Assembly: GCA_026770025.1 (NCBI GenBank)
Contig: JAMXDE010000015.1
Coordinates: 1,364,001-1,428,000 of the forward strand
Source of the DNA: Craspedostauros australis
Taxonomy: Eukaryota > Bacillariophyta > Bacillariophyceae > Mastogloiales > Achnanthaceae
Direction of reading: 5' to 3'
DNA length: 64,000 bases
The notes under the pieces were generated by a model. The model had not been told where the DNA came from, did not search any database, and saw only the letters and a list, made by a program, of their open reading frames with translations. Of the stretch, positions 31,473-42,677 are shown in pieces. Position 1 is the stretch's first letter. Each line of letters opens with the position of its first letter. The translations under genes were made by a program, and so were the position numbers.

Positions 31473-32930
31473 ATGAGCAGCACAAGCACGTACACAAGCA
31501 CGTATGCAATGATGCCAACACGACAGCAAGCACCAGCGTCCTTGTCATCACCAGTTGCGGCTGCTCCACCCTCTTCTCCTTCTGCCGCTTGTCGCAGGAC
31601 GAAGAGGGCGCGGCTGCAGCTATGGAACGGCATCCTGGTGATCTCCATCTTCCTGGTTTCCGTCGCTCAATTCATGTTCCTGCCTCCGAACTCGCTCTGC
31701 GGTCTTCAGATCGAAAAGTCGACGAAGGGGACGTGGAGTGCGGAGACCATCATGTGTGGTTCCACACGCAGCAGAAACAGTGCGAAAGCGCAGCAACAGC
31801 CGCTGCAACAGCACAGCAGAATGCTGCAAGCGCAGACACCATCGTTCTCGTCTCCGGACGATGGGACCCGCGCAAGCAGTGATGTCAGTCCCAGCACAAC
31901 CACAAACATTAGAGCAATCAGCAACGCAAACGACAGCGACAATGCACGTCCGAGAGCGCCAAAGGTGCCACAATCGGGAGAAAGGCAGATATTAGCACAG
32001 CAAACCGCTCTGATACGAAACGTCCAAACAAATGACTCCCTCAAAGCTGCACCTCAACAGCAGCTACAACAGCAGCAGCAACAGCAACAACAGCAGCAGC
32101 ATCCTGTGGGCACTCTCGTCTCGAAAGACGATTACATCATGCAACGGGACTATGACAAGAGTCCCATAGTTGTCCCGCAGCACAAGCTCATCTTCTTCAC
32201 GACCCCCAAAGTTGGTTGCACGGTCTGGAAGAAGCTCTTCCGACGCATGATGGGATACGCCGACTGGGATGATTCCATGCTGGCCCACGATCCCAAGCTC
32301 AACGGCCTCACCTACCTGGCGGACTACTCCACGGAGGAAGCGGAACAGATGCTGCGATCACGGGAATGGACAAAGGCGATCTGGGTCCGCGATCCCAAGG
32401 AGCGCTTCCTCTCCGCCTACCTCGACAAGGCCGTCAGCAACAACGGCAAGCACATTCGCAACTGCTGCCAGCAATCGGACGAGTGCATCGCCAAGGCCCA
32501 ATCATCGCTCGACGCATTCTACGACCTCGTCACGAACCATTGCGCCTGGGACGCCCACTGGCTGCCGCAATCCGAACGCATCGATGCCAAGTACTGGCCC
32601 GTGCTGCAGGATTCCGTCTTTGTCGGTCATTTCGATACCAACGCGCACGATGCCAAGCGATTGCTGCGGCATCTGCAGGTATGGCAGACGTACGGCGTCT
32701 CGGGTTGGGGCCCGCCGGCCAGTTCGGCCGCGAGTTTCCTGGGATCGTCGGCGGGTGGTATTCGCCACATGACCAGCGCGGGGCAGAAGTTGAGCTGGTA
32801 CTACACGCCGCAGATGGAGCGCAAGGTGGATCGGTACTTTGCGGCGGATTACGAGTTGGAACTCTTGGGTCTCAAGCCGCGGGCCGTTGTGTATCCCAAC
32901 AAGCAGCAGCAGCAGAAGCTTGTCAAGTGA
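31473..32930 (+). CDS. Golgi-type sulfotransferase, type II membrane protein
   Basis: This intronless protein has 485 residues. A cytoplasmic N-terminus with a basic cluster (RRTKRAR) precedes one membrane anchor (about 49-70, ILVISIFLVSVAQFMFL). A long Ser/Thr/Gln-rich stem holds a poly-Gln run (about 195-209). The catalytic domain begins with the PAPS 5'-phosphosulfate loop TTPKVGCTVWKKLFRRM (about 243-259); the 3'-phosphate motif is VRDPKERFLSAYLDK (about 305-319). Both are typical of Sulfotransfer_2-type carbohydrate sulfotransferases. It should move sulfate from PAPS to a glycan or other acceptor in the Golgi lumen; the acceptor cannot be told. Conserved Cys (NCCQQSDEC, NHCAW) suggest disulfides. 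Confidence 0.85.
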   Translation: MSSTSTYTSTYAMMPTRQQAPASLSSPVAAAPPSSPSAACRRTKRARLQLWNGILVISIFLVSVAQFMFLPPNSLCGLQIEKSTKGTWSAETIMCGSTRSRNSAKAQQQPLQQHSRMLQAQTPSFSSPDDGTRASSDVSPSTTTNIRAISNANDSDNARPRAPKVPQSGERQILAQQTALIRNVQTNDSLKAAPQQQLQQQQQQQQQQQHPVGTLVSKDDYIMQRDYDKSPIVVPQHKLIFFTTPKVGCTVWKKLFRRMMGYADWDDSMLAHDPKLNGLTYLADYSTEEAEQMLRSREWTKAIWVRDPKERFLSAYLDKAVSNNGKHIRNCCQQSDECIAKAQSSLDAFYDLVTNHCAWDAHWLPQSERIDAKYWPVLQDSVFVGHFDTNAHDAKRLLRHLQVWQTYGVSGWGPPASSAASFLGSSAGGIRHMTSAGQKLSWYYTPQMERKVDRYFAADYELELLGLKPRAVVYPNKQQQQKLVK

Positions 32931-33306
32931 GCGACGCAGTGGGTGTCTTCACACAAGTAAACAAGAGCGGAGCAGAGCAGAGGACTGCACGCTGCTCTGC
33001 TACACACTCTTCGTGTTGGACAGGTGAACATTGAGATTGTATGTAAATGTGTGTGGTAGTGTAGTATGGTCCACGCTGTGGAATCTAGAGAGAGAGTGGA
33101 CCAGTAGAGTGGTAGGAGCCTAGCCAATGCAATAGAATGTCTTAGTACTTCGAGTGACAACATATTCAGAGTAGAGTACTCCAAACAGAAAGGAACATGC
33201 TCAACTCTCTAAAGAGTCTGCATGTGTCGCGCTGCCTCATCCATGCCTCCATCCATCCATTGGTTGATGGATTCATGGATCTACTGGTCCATCAACCACT
33301 CCCACA
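32931..33306. other. Convergent intergenic region
   Basis: These 376 bases lie between convergent genes. No gene is seen; a short CCATCCATCCATTGGTTGATGG palindromic patch lies near 33248-33269. Confidence 0.5.
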
Positions 33307-34197
33307 TCAAAACGAAAGCGTCTGCCCTGACCCCGCCCCCGACCGCCGAATGATCTGAACGCGACGCTGATACTGCTGCCGTTCGTTCCGCAGTTCCTGC
33401 AGCTCCAACTGCTGCGCCGCCTGCTCCATGCGCGCTTGACGCAGCTTCCATTGCAACTCTTCGCACTTTTGCTGCCAGCATTCCTTGTCCTCGCGCAGGG
33501 ATTCGAGATCGATCGTGAGATTGGCCACCTTCATGGAGGCATGCACGTGCGCCGCGTTGGCTTGATTGCGCATGTCGCGCACTTGCTGTTGGAGATCGTC
33601 GTTGCGTTGTTCCAAGGCGCGGATGCGACGTTGCAGGATGGGGGATTGCGTGTTGGCGACGTGGCGGGTGGAGAGGAGGCTTTCGTCGTCGTTGAGCTGG
33701 AAGGATATCCTCGTCGATCGTTCCTGCATGGGGCTGGTGATGCCTCTGGAAACCATCAAGGCCTCGTAATCCTTGTTGACTTGCTCATCAATCTCGTCTT
33801 CGTCCTGTGCTGTGTTGAAGTAGATGGTGGCCTGGTTGGACTTGTAATCGATGGTCGTGTGCTTCTGGGAGTACCTGCTCTTGCCATTCATAGTTGCAGC
33901 GGCGCTGTTGCTGTGACTGCTGTTATTGTTGTTGCCATGCAAGTTCGTTTCATGCTCCTGCCTTGCCTCATCGTGGATCCTCTCCGTTGATTGACCCTGC
34001 CTCTTCTTCAGAACGCCCTTCGAAGGCGCATGCTGCACTGCGCTGCGATTGTTCCTGGCTGTCGTATCATTGCTGCCTGTTCGATCGAGATGCTGCACAG
34101 ACGTCTCGAAGATCGTGGGACCTACGGCCAGATCCAGCCGCTGTCGACTTCCGGAGCGTTTCACGTTGCTGATGAGCTTCATGACGGATTGTGCCAT
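33307..34197 (-). CDS. Coiled-coil protein of unknown function
   Basis: This single-exon protein has 296 residues from the ATG at 34197. The N-terminus (MAQSVMKLISNVKRSGSRQ) is basic, and the middle is Asn/Ser/His-rich and probably disordered (NNNNSSHSNSAAA). From about residue 190 a long coiled coil runs almost to the end (RRIRALEQRNDDLQQQV, then QKCEELQWKLRQARMEQ). No catalytic motif is seen. It could be a structural or scaffold protein. The frame is intact and unshared by competing frames on the same strand, so a real gene is likely. Confidence 0.7.
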   Translation of the reverse strand: MAQSVMKLISNVKRSGSRQRLDLAVGPTIFETSVQHLDRTGSNDTTARNNRSAVQHAPSKGVLKKRQGQSTERIHDEARQEHETNLHGNNNNSSHSNSAAATMNGKSRYSQKHTTIDYKSNQATIYFNTAQDEDEIDEQVNKDYEALMVSRGITSPMQERSTRISFQLNDDESLLSTRHVANTQSPILQRRIRALEQRNDDLQQQVRDMRNQANAAHVHASMKVANLTIDLESLREDKECWQQKCEELQWKLRQARMEQAAQQLELQELRNERQQYQRRVQIIRRSGAGSGQTLSF

Positions 34198-34870
34198 CTT
34201 CTGTTGCTGCTGACCGATTGGTTTTGCATGCGCTTGGTATTAACATCTTTCGATCTCGCAACCACCACCACCACAAGAGAGGAGGAATGAGATCGGTCAC
34301 AATTCTGAGTGCACATCGCGACAGGCTCGGCGAAATCAGCCGTTGGGCGGCGATTACTTTGGACAGACATGTGTCGCTGTGACATTCCCTCAACGTTTCG
34401 CGTGCTCCGTTTCGTCACATTTTCAACGATCGCCAGATCGCCTTGTTTCCCAAAAACGTCGTCACACGAAAGAGATCGGTCAACGATGCAATTACTGCAC
34501 TTGATGTTGCGACTACACACAAGTGTAGCTGCTGCAAACAAAGCTACTACGAGTATACTAGAGTGCTATCAGTTTTCCGAGTGATTGAGGTGCATCGTAT
34601 GTTGCCCAGCCCCCAGGACCGCAGCTCCCGGCATTCCACCTGGTCATATTGATACTCCATTCTTCGTTGGGGCAGCATGTGTCGGCAGGCAGGCAGTTCC
34701 TTGTGCCGGCAAGAAACAGTGGAGTATCAGACCCGAGAGACACATACCACCAACGATTCCGACGAGACTTCTTCTGTGCACGTCCTCTGTATCCGCTGGA
34801 GTTTGCCAAAGTCCCGTGAACGGCTGTCAACATGTGCCGCCGGCATTGACGGCATTTGGATCCATAGATC
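34198..34870. other. Intergenic, possible gene remnant
   Basis: A minus-strand frame (34558-34956) has stretches that look coding (RWWYVSLGSDTPLFLAGTRN) but no recognisable domain, and it runs into the duplicated block that follows. Not annotated as a gene. Confidence 0.35.
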
Positions 34871-36214
34871 CTCTGTCTGGACCCAATTCGGTTCTCTCGA
34901 CGGGGTAGCATCAGCCAAGACTTCGCAAATGCTGGCACGGTTGCTGACGCCTCCAAAACACATCCCAGTTCGTCGTTTTTGACTCCTTCCGAATCTTTCT
35001 CGCTTGCGGTGGCTGGGAATTATTGGTGGAGATGAAACATGTGCAGTTGTCAGCATCTTGGCAACATATTCGCAGTAGGACACCTACTGCAATGGCTGTA
35101 GAAACGTATCCAAAACCAATCCAACCTCCAACATCCGACCCTCGGGCATCGTTTGCATGATGCGCCGCCTGTGCGCTCGCATCGCCCGTATCTCCGCCAA
35201 TGAATCGAAGCACATGTCTCCACATCCTCACAAAAAGCAAAACCTGGACTGATTCACCCATCAAACGCCAAAAGCCAACAACAAACAAACACCACCATGA
35301 AGCTCTCCGTTTCCTCCGCCATCGCTGCCACCCTCATGGGCATGTTCTCTGCCGCCAACGCCGACGTCCTCTTGCATAACTTCGCCGACACCACCGGCTG
35401 GGAGGTGAAGACCGACAATGTCATCCCTGGTGGAGTCTCCGCAGGCACCTTGACTCAGGCAGGCGATCGTTCTTACTTCGATGGGATGGTCTTCTATCAG
35501 CCATTTATCGGTGGAGCAGGATTCGTCAAGACCGTTAGCACCAAGTCCTTCCCCAACATCGATGGCTGCGCTGCCATCGAGGTCACCATGGATTCCGTCA
35601 TCGGCTACGATGGATACTTCATTGCCTTTGGAGATACTCCCCCTACTCCCGATATGCCAATTCCATACGAATGGCGCGCCGCCATCCCTGTCTCTGGATC
35701 AGGCAAGAACGGATACACCATCCCACTCTTCGAGTTCAGCAACTACTGGGACTATGCCACCGGCAAGATCATCATCCCATGCTCTGCTGACCCAAGCGTC
35801 TGCCCACCCCCAGCTGTGCTGTCCAACATCCAGTTCCTGGAGATCTGGGCCGAAGGAGTGGAGGGAAACTTCGTCACTGATCTCTTCACCATCAAGGCAG
35901 TCGGTTGCTAACTTGGCAGTCGCAGCCTACGCCCTCTTCGAGTAGGGTTGTGGACATGTGAAGGGTGTGTGGATTCAAGCACATCCTACCACTGCCAACT
36001 GGATGATGATTGCAAATCTATCACATCATCACACAGAATCGGTTGTTTTCATGCCGACTCATAAACAACAGCAGCAATACTCATACCCTTCGCGTGTCTA
36101 CACTCCCCTATCAATAACCATGTAAAGATCTAGTCTTTCACCACACAAATAGCGTAGAGTCGAGTACAGGCATTGGTAGAATGGAGTATCGAGGCTAGGC
36201 TGAAGCAAACACAC
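34871..36214 (+). repeat. Duplicated 1.3-kb block, copy A
   Basis: It is repeated in direct orientation at 39592-40940. It starts at CTCTGTCTGGACCCAATTCGG and includes about 425 bases of leader, the whole CIA30-like gene and about 300 bases after the stop. Divergence is greatest in the coding region, while leader and trailer stay very similar. Confidence 0.9.
35297..35911 (+). CDS. Secreted CIA30-like protein, copy A
   Basis: This single-exon protein has 204 residues. It has a signal peptide (MKLSVSSAIAATLMGMFSAANA|DVLL). The rest is one all-beta domain of CIA30/galactose-binding-like type: TGWEVKTDN, then a long DGMVFYQPF..AGFVKTVSTKSFPNI strand series, GYTIPLFEFSNYW, and a final FLEIWAEGVEGNFVTDLFTI. 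CIA30 itself is a mitochondrial complex I assembly factor, but secreted single-domain relatives occur in algae and have no established role. The conserved Cys pattern (GC in the middle, PCSADPSVCPPP, final GC) suggests disulfides, consistent with secretion. Confidence 0.75.
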   Translation: MKLSVSSAIAATLMGMFSAANADVLLHNFADTTGWEVKTDNVIPGGVSAGTLTQAGDRSYFDGMVFYQPFIGGAGFVKTVSTKSFPNIDGCAAIEVTMDSVIGYDGYFIAFGDTPPTPDMPIPYEWRAAIPVSGSGKNGYTIPLFEFSNYWDYATGKIIIPCSADPSVCPPPAVLSNIQFLEIWAEGVEGNFVTDLFTIKAVGC

Positions 36215-36327
36215 ACCCCTATCTTGTATGACCCACTTGAGTCACGGGGCCTGCAGTGCGGGAGAAAAAGAACGATTTTGTCTCCCAACACAAGAAAATG
36301 TCCTCGTGGTTGTCGTTGTCCGACTGG

Positions 36328-39300
36328 GAGGTTGCGGTATTGTTGGAAATCGCACCGCAGACTTCGGTGCGCACAAAAATCCGACGTATGCACGACAGAC
36401 GACCTATGTCTACCCAAAGTAGACACAAAGTTAGACTTCTGAAAACGCAGTCCTGAGTTTGATTGGCACAATAGTGTACATCATACTTAGGCACACACTC
36501 GGTTGCACTGTTCCAAGTTAAGGTCATACTTCTATCGCATGTTCCTCCACCATAAAATCACCTGAACTGCTTATTGTAGAGTATACTTGATGGCAAAGAG
36601 CATCAATGGCCTCCTTCTCGTTGCTACATTCACACTTCTTCCAACAATTGACATCGTTGAATGGAATAACAAGCACGCCAGTCATTGTGAGATGCCTGCT
36701 TTAAGGTTGGCTATTCGTCGGAAACAAGTAATCGAGACACCTATGCGATTCATGATATTGATAGCGTTGAAGATGTTTGCAATCAGAGTTCTATCTTCGA
36801 ATGCTGGACATGTAAGGCACCACCCGGATCGGTCAGCATTGATCATGGTATTGAATCTACTATAAATATGGAACAACTTGTGCTGCATTCGCTCTCTGAC
36901 ATTTGACAAGTGAGCCATTTCGGATGTTTGTCACGGATATTCTCTGCACGTTTTCTCTTTGTTGCCGCGCGGACGAGATACCAGACTCTCCATACTACAT
37001 ACAATGGAGAAGGGGTGTTGTGACAGACATGCAATACCCTTGCTGCATGCGATCGCCTGGTGATGAATTGTATTCCAAATCACAAGATACACGAAGCACA
37101 GCAGGTTCCTCTCTATCCCGATACCCCTTTTGTCGCGTATAATAGCTGGCTGTGGTGGCAACAGTTCGCGGAAGTCACCGATTCACAGGCACACTACATG
37201 TTCGTAGATTCCCTGTGGCTTCGACATTGCCGATGTGAGATTGCATGATTACACGACCACATGAGAAAGGGCGTCTGAACAGGTCTTGTTGCTAACACAC
37301 ACCACATCACACGTAACAGGCAAAACAAGCGCACCACGTTGTAGTGCCGAACAAACATGTCCGTCACATAATTTGTTCCTTGCTGATGGTCATTATGTGT
37401 GGGCATTGATGGTAGCGGAGATACACGCAATGGAAATAAGTGTTGTCACAAGCAAATGCTGTGACCATGACAAATGTCTCGTAGTCGTGCATCTGCGAAC
37501 AAAATTCCAACTTAGTACGTCAATGTACAGAAAGACGGTCATTCTTCGCCGACAGAAGTTCGCACAGCGACCACCACTTCTGTCCGTTACCATCGAGCCA
37601 GTGTCAAGTTCATGCACGCGTTGTTGGAGAATGGCTGTCTGCTGCTTCGTGTTTCTTGGATGTGTGTGTAATGTTGGTGTGCCGCGCCTTTCCAACCCAC
37701 TGCGTGGGGAAGACGATGTCGTTGCAACATCCGACCAAAGTCGTACCTCCGTCGGATCATGTCATCTCAACAACCAACCTACGTCATCTGATGTCCGATC
37801 AATGTTTGACCAATGTAAGACCAATGTTACCGTAAAGTATGACATTGCGGCGGCAGGTTTTTTCCATGTTTCGAAGGCGCAACTTGCCACCCCCCTCTGC
37901 GATCACTCAGAATGATTAGTTCGCAACTATACACATAGAATGACCAAAGGAGGCCTCCCCTATCACGTAGTGGCGCTTTTGTTCCCATTAATATTATAGT
38001 TATCTCTACAGGGGGTGTCTAAATTGGTGCGATTAGCCTTACTCCTTGCAAAAATGTCAATTACGTCATTCACATGTCAGACATACATCATACCAATGTA
38101 TGATGTTTGTCAGCTGATTGCATACTGACGTCGGATGTTGATCAGCTTGCTGTGCATGCTGGTCCGACCAACGTCGTACGACGTCGACTGGACCTCATAG
38201 CGACGTGACTGTTTGCCACAACAACGCGCTTGTGTCTGTCTTGTGCGGAAACATGCCTACATACACAACATCAACGAAGCAGCGATGTTCATCATCCTCG
38301 CGGTAGCAAACGAGTTGTTCTTGCGTGAGACATGTCCGTTCTGTTCCACACCAAGCAAGCACAACAATTAATCATTCACATCTCGCCATCACCGCAGCGG
38401 AGGATTCGCCACTCACAAGGTCGAGCAGAAACTGGCATTCTCTTGCGGTTTGACATTCGACGGCAGTCACGGCAAACCAACAGAAGTAAAAGTGCTTTAT
38501 CTTTACGACCATTTGTTTTTTTGTTTTCTGTCAATAGTCATAGGTCAGCAGTGGTGGGCGAATTCTGTTTGCGCATGTCATTTCGGCGCAGAACGGGGGT
38601 TGCTCAGGAAGACCTGAACTGCGCACGTGTCAACGAACTGGGCGCTATCATACCGATACCGGAAAGGGGGATGCGCGCAAGATCTATCATCCACAACATC
38701 ACAAGCAACATCGATTACCAGACAGGTGTATCACCAGGCAACTACAGTTGCGGTACGACTGCGAACGACCACGAGCAACACTCCTCTCTCCAACAATGAT
38801 GTACTCTAGACACGATTAATAGTATTCTGGTGAAGCGCAGTCATCTCACGAGACACAGCGATGAACACGACAGCGCGCTGCTGCCTTTGCAACCACTGTT
38901 GTGTGCTTTGCAGTCCTCAGTCGCACAAGATGTTTCACCCGCAGGTGTCGTTGTTGCCTGTTTACGTGGGCAACTCCGCTTCCGCAGGTGATGGCGCCGT
39001 GGCGGTCACAGTGACATTCCCCCAACCACTGATGCAATGGCTGTTGTGCTGTTCACTCAAACATCATACAAGCATTGTGCGGGTACGGTTTGACTTGACA
39101 TTTCCTCTGTGTTGTGTCAAGACATTTTTGGTCCGGCAAAACCACGGTCCGATTGCATGACGTTTTGCGTTTCGCTCGATTTGCTTGCTCGATGGATTGT
39201 GGCACAGCATCATTCTACGCAATCATTGGTGCGGTGGCAATGTGCGTTCCGTCAGACATAGTACAGTTGGCTACACAAAGAACTCCTATCAATCAACACA

Positions 39301-39574
39301 TCGGATGATGATGGTGCTGTTGATGTTGTGGTGGAAATCATGAAACACATCCTACTTTGGTCAGCAGTTCGAAACCAGGAATCTGGGCTAAAACTGATTT
39401 TCATTGAACGGACAAACGAACATGATGTAGGACCAACGTTGGATAACGTGCTGTTTCACAATGTCCGATATGCGCACAACTGTTAACTAAAGTACGATCA
39501 ATGTGTATTCAAAATCGGACAATACGGCATAATGTCCGAAATACGGTGCGATATCCCAACAATACCGCAACCTC
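36328..39574. mobile_element. Putative non-autonomous element with terminal inverted repeats
   Basis: The left end (GAGGTTGCGGTATTGTTGG, from 36328) and the right end (its complement, ending 39574) form imperfect inverted repeats of about 45 bp. Both are flanked by CTGG (36324-36327 and 39575-39578), a possible 4-bp target duplication. The 3.2-kb interior has only short, unconvincing frames (for example 37286-37915 and 38332-38799) and no transposase. It contains words such as GTCCGA and GACCAATGT repeated in both orientations, and a 13-bp stem near 38085-38120. It sits between the two CIA30-like blocks, its right end only 17 bases from copy B. Confidence 0.5.
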
Positions 39575-39591
39575 CTGGACGCTCTGTCTGG

Positions 39592-40940
39592 ACCCAATTC
39601 GGTTCTCTCGACGGGGTAGCATCAGCCAGGACTTCGTAAATGCTGGCATGGTTGCTGACGCCTCCAAAACACATCCTGGTTCGTCGTTTCTGATACCTTC
39701 CGCATCTTTCTCGCGGATGGCTGGGAATGGTGGGAGATGAAACAAGTGCAGTTGTCAGCATCTCGGCAACAGATTCGCAGTAGGACACCTACTGCAATGG
39801 CTGTAGAAACATATCCAAAATCAATCCAACCCAACTTCCGACCCTCCAGCATCGTTGGCATGTTGCGCCGCCTGTGCGCTCGCATCGTTTGTGCGCTCAC
39901 ATCGCCCGTATCTCCGACAATGAATTGAAGCACACGTCTCCACATCCTCACAAAAAGCAAAATCTGCATTGATTCACCCATCAAACGCCAAAAGCCAACA
40001 ACAAACAAACAACACCATGAAGTTCTCCGTTTCCTCCGCCATCGCTGCCACCCTCATGGGCATGTTCTCCGCCGCCAACGCCGACGTCCTCTTGCAGGAC
40101 TTCGCCGGCGACAGCGGCTGGGAGGTGAAGACTGACGATATGGTCCCTGGTGGAGAATCCCAGGGCAAACTCCAGGCGGCAGGCGATCGTACCTACTTCG
40201 ATGGGATGATCTTCTATCAGCCATTCCTTGGCGGACCAGGATTCGTCAAGACCGTTGGCACCAAGCCCTTCCCCGACATCTCTGGCTGCGTTGCCATCGA
40301 GGTCACCATGTACGCAATCTCCGGCTACAATTCATACTTCATCGGCTTCGGAGATGCTATTCCGGATATCCAGAATCCAATTCCATTTCAGTGGCGCTCC
40401 GCCATCCCCGTCTCTGGACCAGGCAAGAACGGATACACCATCCCACTCTTCGAGTTCAGCAGCGCCTGGAATCCTTACACCGGCAAGACCGACGTCCCAT
40501 GCTCTGCTGACCCAAGTTACTGCCCAACCCCAGCTGTGCTGTCCAACATCCAGTTCATGGAGATCTGGGCCCAAGGAGTCGAGGGACAGTTCGTCACTGA
40601 TCTCTTCACCATCAAGGCAGTCGGTTGCTAACTTGGCAGTCGCGGCTTGCGCCCTCTTCGAGTAGGGTTGTGGACATGCGAAGGGTGTGTGGATTCAAGC
40701 ACATCCTACCACCGCCAACTGGATGATGATTGCAAACCTATCACATCATCACACAGAATCGGTTGCTTTCATGCCGACTCATAAACAACAGCAGCAATAC
40801 TCATACCCTTCGCGTGTCTACACTCCCCTATCAATATCCATGTAAAGATCTAGTCTTTCACCACACAAATAGCGTAGAGTCGAGTACAGGCATTGGTAGA
40901 ATAGAGTAGGTATGGAAGCTAGGCTGGAGCAAACACGCGC
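39592..40940 (+). repeat. Duplicated 1.3-kb block, copy B
   Basis: This is the second copy of the block at 34871-36214, offset by about 4.72 kb. It starts directly after the right end of the putative 3.2-kb element and loses similarity after AGGCTGGAGCAAACACG. Confidence 0.9.
40017..40631 (+). CDS. Secreted CIA30-like protein, copy B
   Basis: This 204-residue protein starts at the ATG at 40017; an open frame continues upstream without need. The signal peptide (MKFSVSSAIAATLMGMFSAANA) is almost identical to copy A, as is the C-terminal ~70 residues. Differences cluster at exposed-looking positions: DFAGDSGWEVKTDDM instead of NFADTTGWEVKTDNV, QGKLQAAGDRTYF, and YAISGYNSYFIGFGDAIP. Cys positions are conserved. 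The pattern of a fixed signal and variable loops suggests diversification of a secreted binding protein; function is unknown. Confidence 0.75.
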   Translation: MKFSVSSAIAATLMGMFSAANADVLLQDFAGDSGWEVKTDDMVPGGESQGKLQAAGDRTYFDGMIFYQPFLGGPGFVKTVGTKPFPDISGCVAIEVTMYAISGYNSYFIGFGDAIPDIQNPIPFQWRSAIPVSGPGKNGYTIPLFEFSSAWNPYTGKTDVPCSADPSYCPTPAVLSNIQFMEIWAQGVEGQFVTDLFTIKAVGC

Positions 40941-41953
40941 TCAAATCTTGCATTGCCACCCGAGAAATCAGCTTCGCTGATCAGAGGCACAAATTAGAGG
41001 GATATCGCATTTCACATTCACACCCCTCCATTCATGTCACATGTGGCACTCACGTTCGGATTTCACATTGGTACTCGTGACTCGTTCGTGACTTACACAG
41101 AAAGACGACCAACATGACTGAATCAGCTTCTCTTCTGTAGAATATAGTTCGAGTTTAGACTGGTATGATCTGAATGCTTCGTTGCATGTTATCGCATCAC
41201 TTGTTGAGACCAAAGGATGGTAGGATCGTTAATGGGTGTGCTCTGAGTTGTACGCAACACACATCCCTCTTTCTCCTCTTAGGAGTTTCATGTTGTGAGA
41301 GGTTCGTTGCCATCTCTTCTGTCTCGACTTTGTCACCAACAGAGGTCCGGCAACAGATGCGCAAGCACTTTGTCCCTGCTAATTCACGGCTTGTTCAAGG
41401 CTCTGTTGCCAATGTCGATGGCAGAGACCTCTTGATCACCGTATCATGGAGATAGATCAGCAGTTTGTTGTCCAATAGAAGCTCTTCACGCAGCCTACAC
41501 AGAACTATTGCGATTGCATGTTGGGGTGATTGGAGACCACCAACGACTTCTGATATGGCAGTCAGGATCTCCAAAGGATGCAAAATGTCCGTTGGTCGAA
41601 GTCCCTGGTCGTATCTGACTACACTAATCCTCAGAGCATCAGGAACACGCAGCGGATGTTGCATCAGGTGAAATAGGATATGAGCAAAGATTCCTCAGCT
41701 GGATCATGAAGGAGGCCTTTGATACTTGCGCGCAGATATCATATGTGAAGCTTAAAAGCATATTCGACATCGCAATCACTCTCTATCGCTCCATGCACCC
41801 CTCATTCGGAATGCTAGTTTCATCATCATTAGCATCTCATAAAAACTATCATCAGCACGACAAGGACGACTCAACATTGCTGCAAATGAAGAGAAATGAT
41901 TGGTCGTTGGTTTCGTTCCAACACGTGGAAGGTTGGATTGCCGGGACTGCAAT
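40941..41953. other. Intergenic, partly related to the right flank of the 6-kb element
   Basis: No gene is seen. The word GATATCGCATTTCACATT (41001-41018) recurs inverted near 48719-48732, next to sequence that in this left region appears only at 42076-42101. A later insertion of about 1 kb may have split an older repeat here. Confidence 0.4.
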
Positions 41954-42239
41954 GTGAAACTCAATTGTGTTTTTGGCTCCTCTAAAACGCAATCGAGTTT
42001 CACTTTCCGAGGGGGAAGTTCGCATGTTGCCCCTCAAAAAATGTCATTATCAGGTTATTTTGTACCGTGGGACTCGCAATAGAGAAGTTCTGCATTCCAC
42101 TCACCCAGTCACGAACAGTCCCACGAGGGAGTCATAACCTGATAGAGACATTTTCCCGGGGGGCGACGAGAAATCACCCCCTCGCTGAGTGGAAATGATT
42201 TCCATTTCTGGCGCAGAAATGGAAATCATTTCCACTCAG
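41954..42239. repeat. Cluster of three long hairpins
   Basis: (a) 41954-41973 and 41984-42003 are inverted copies with 2 mismatches in 20 and a 10-base loop. (b) 42041-42074 and 42117-42151 are imperfect inverted copies sharing ATGTC, TATCAGGTTAT and GTGGGACT. (c) 42185-42210 and 42214-42239 are a perfect 26-bp inverted repeat with a 3-base loop, and the arm itself contains the palindrome GGAAATGATTTCC. Three foldbacks within 290 bases look like the body of a foldback element or miniature transposon. Confidence 0.85.
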
Positions 42240-42530
42240 AGAGTCCCGGAAAAAGTGTCACTTCCACGCGGAGATTTATGTTTATCCAATCAGGGAACTT
42301 TTATCGATGTCTACAATAAATTGTATTTCTAGTTTAGTTCTTGCTTCGAAACCATGCTAGTACTAGAATTATCGTTGCTCACAAAAGACTCAATAAACAG
42401 ATCCATAATGTACTCCAATTAGAGTATAGCCTTCAACATTGTAATATTATGTTGTCAAAATCTCCATTGATCTCCACTGATCGTCCGCCAAAGGCTTCCA
42501 GGTCTAAAAGATCTAGATTCTAAGACCCCA
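42240..42530. other. AT-rich flank of the 6-kb element
   Basis: No gene is seen. The stretch lies between the hairpin cluster and the left terminal repeat. Confidence 0.4.
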
Positions 42531-42677
42531 CTTAGTGAGTCGACCTGCACTTTGTTACGGGACTCCAGAACTTTTGTCTCAGATATCCAAACAACGTACA
42601 TATTCGTATTCTCCTAACTCTCTTTATAAATAATTAACCATTACATTTTTGAGATAGATCCTATTTTAAGTTTTATG
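42531..42677 (+). repeat. Left terminal inverted repeat
   Basis: It has the same length as the right repeat (147 bp). The outer 35 bases and inner 46 bases are identical to it in inverted orientation, while the middle has about 15 to 20 differences. Confidence 0.85.
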
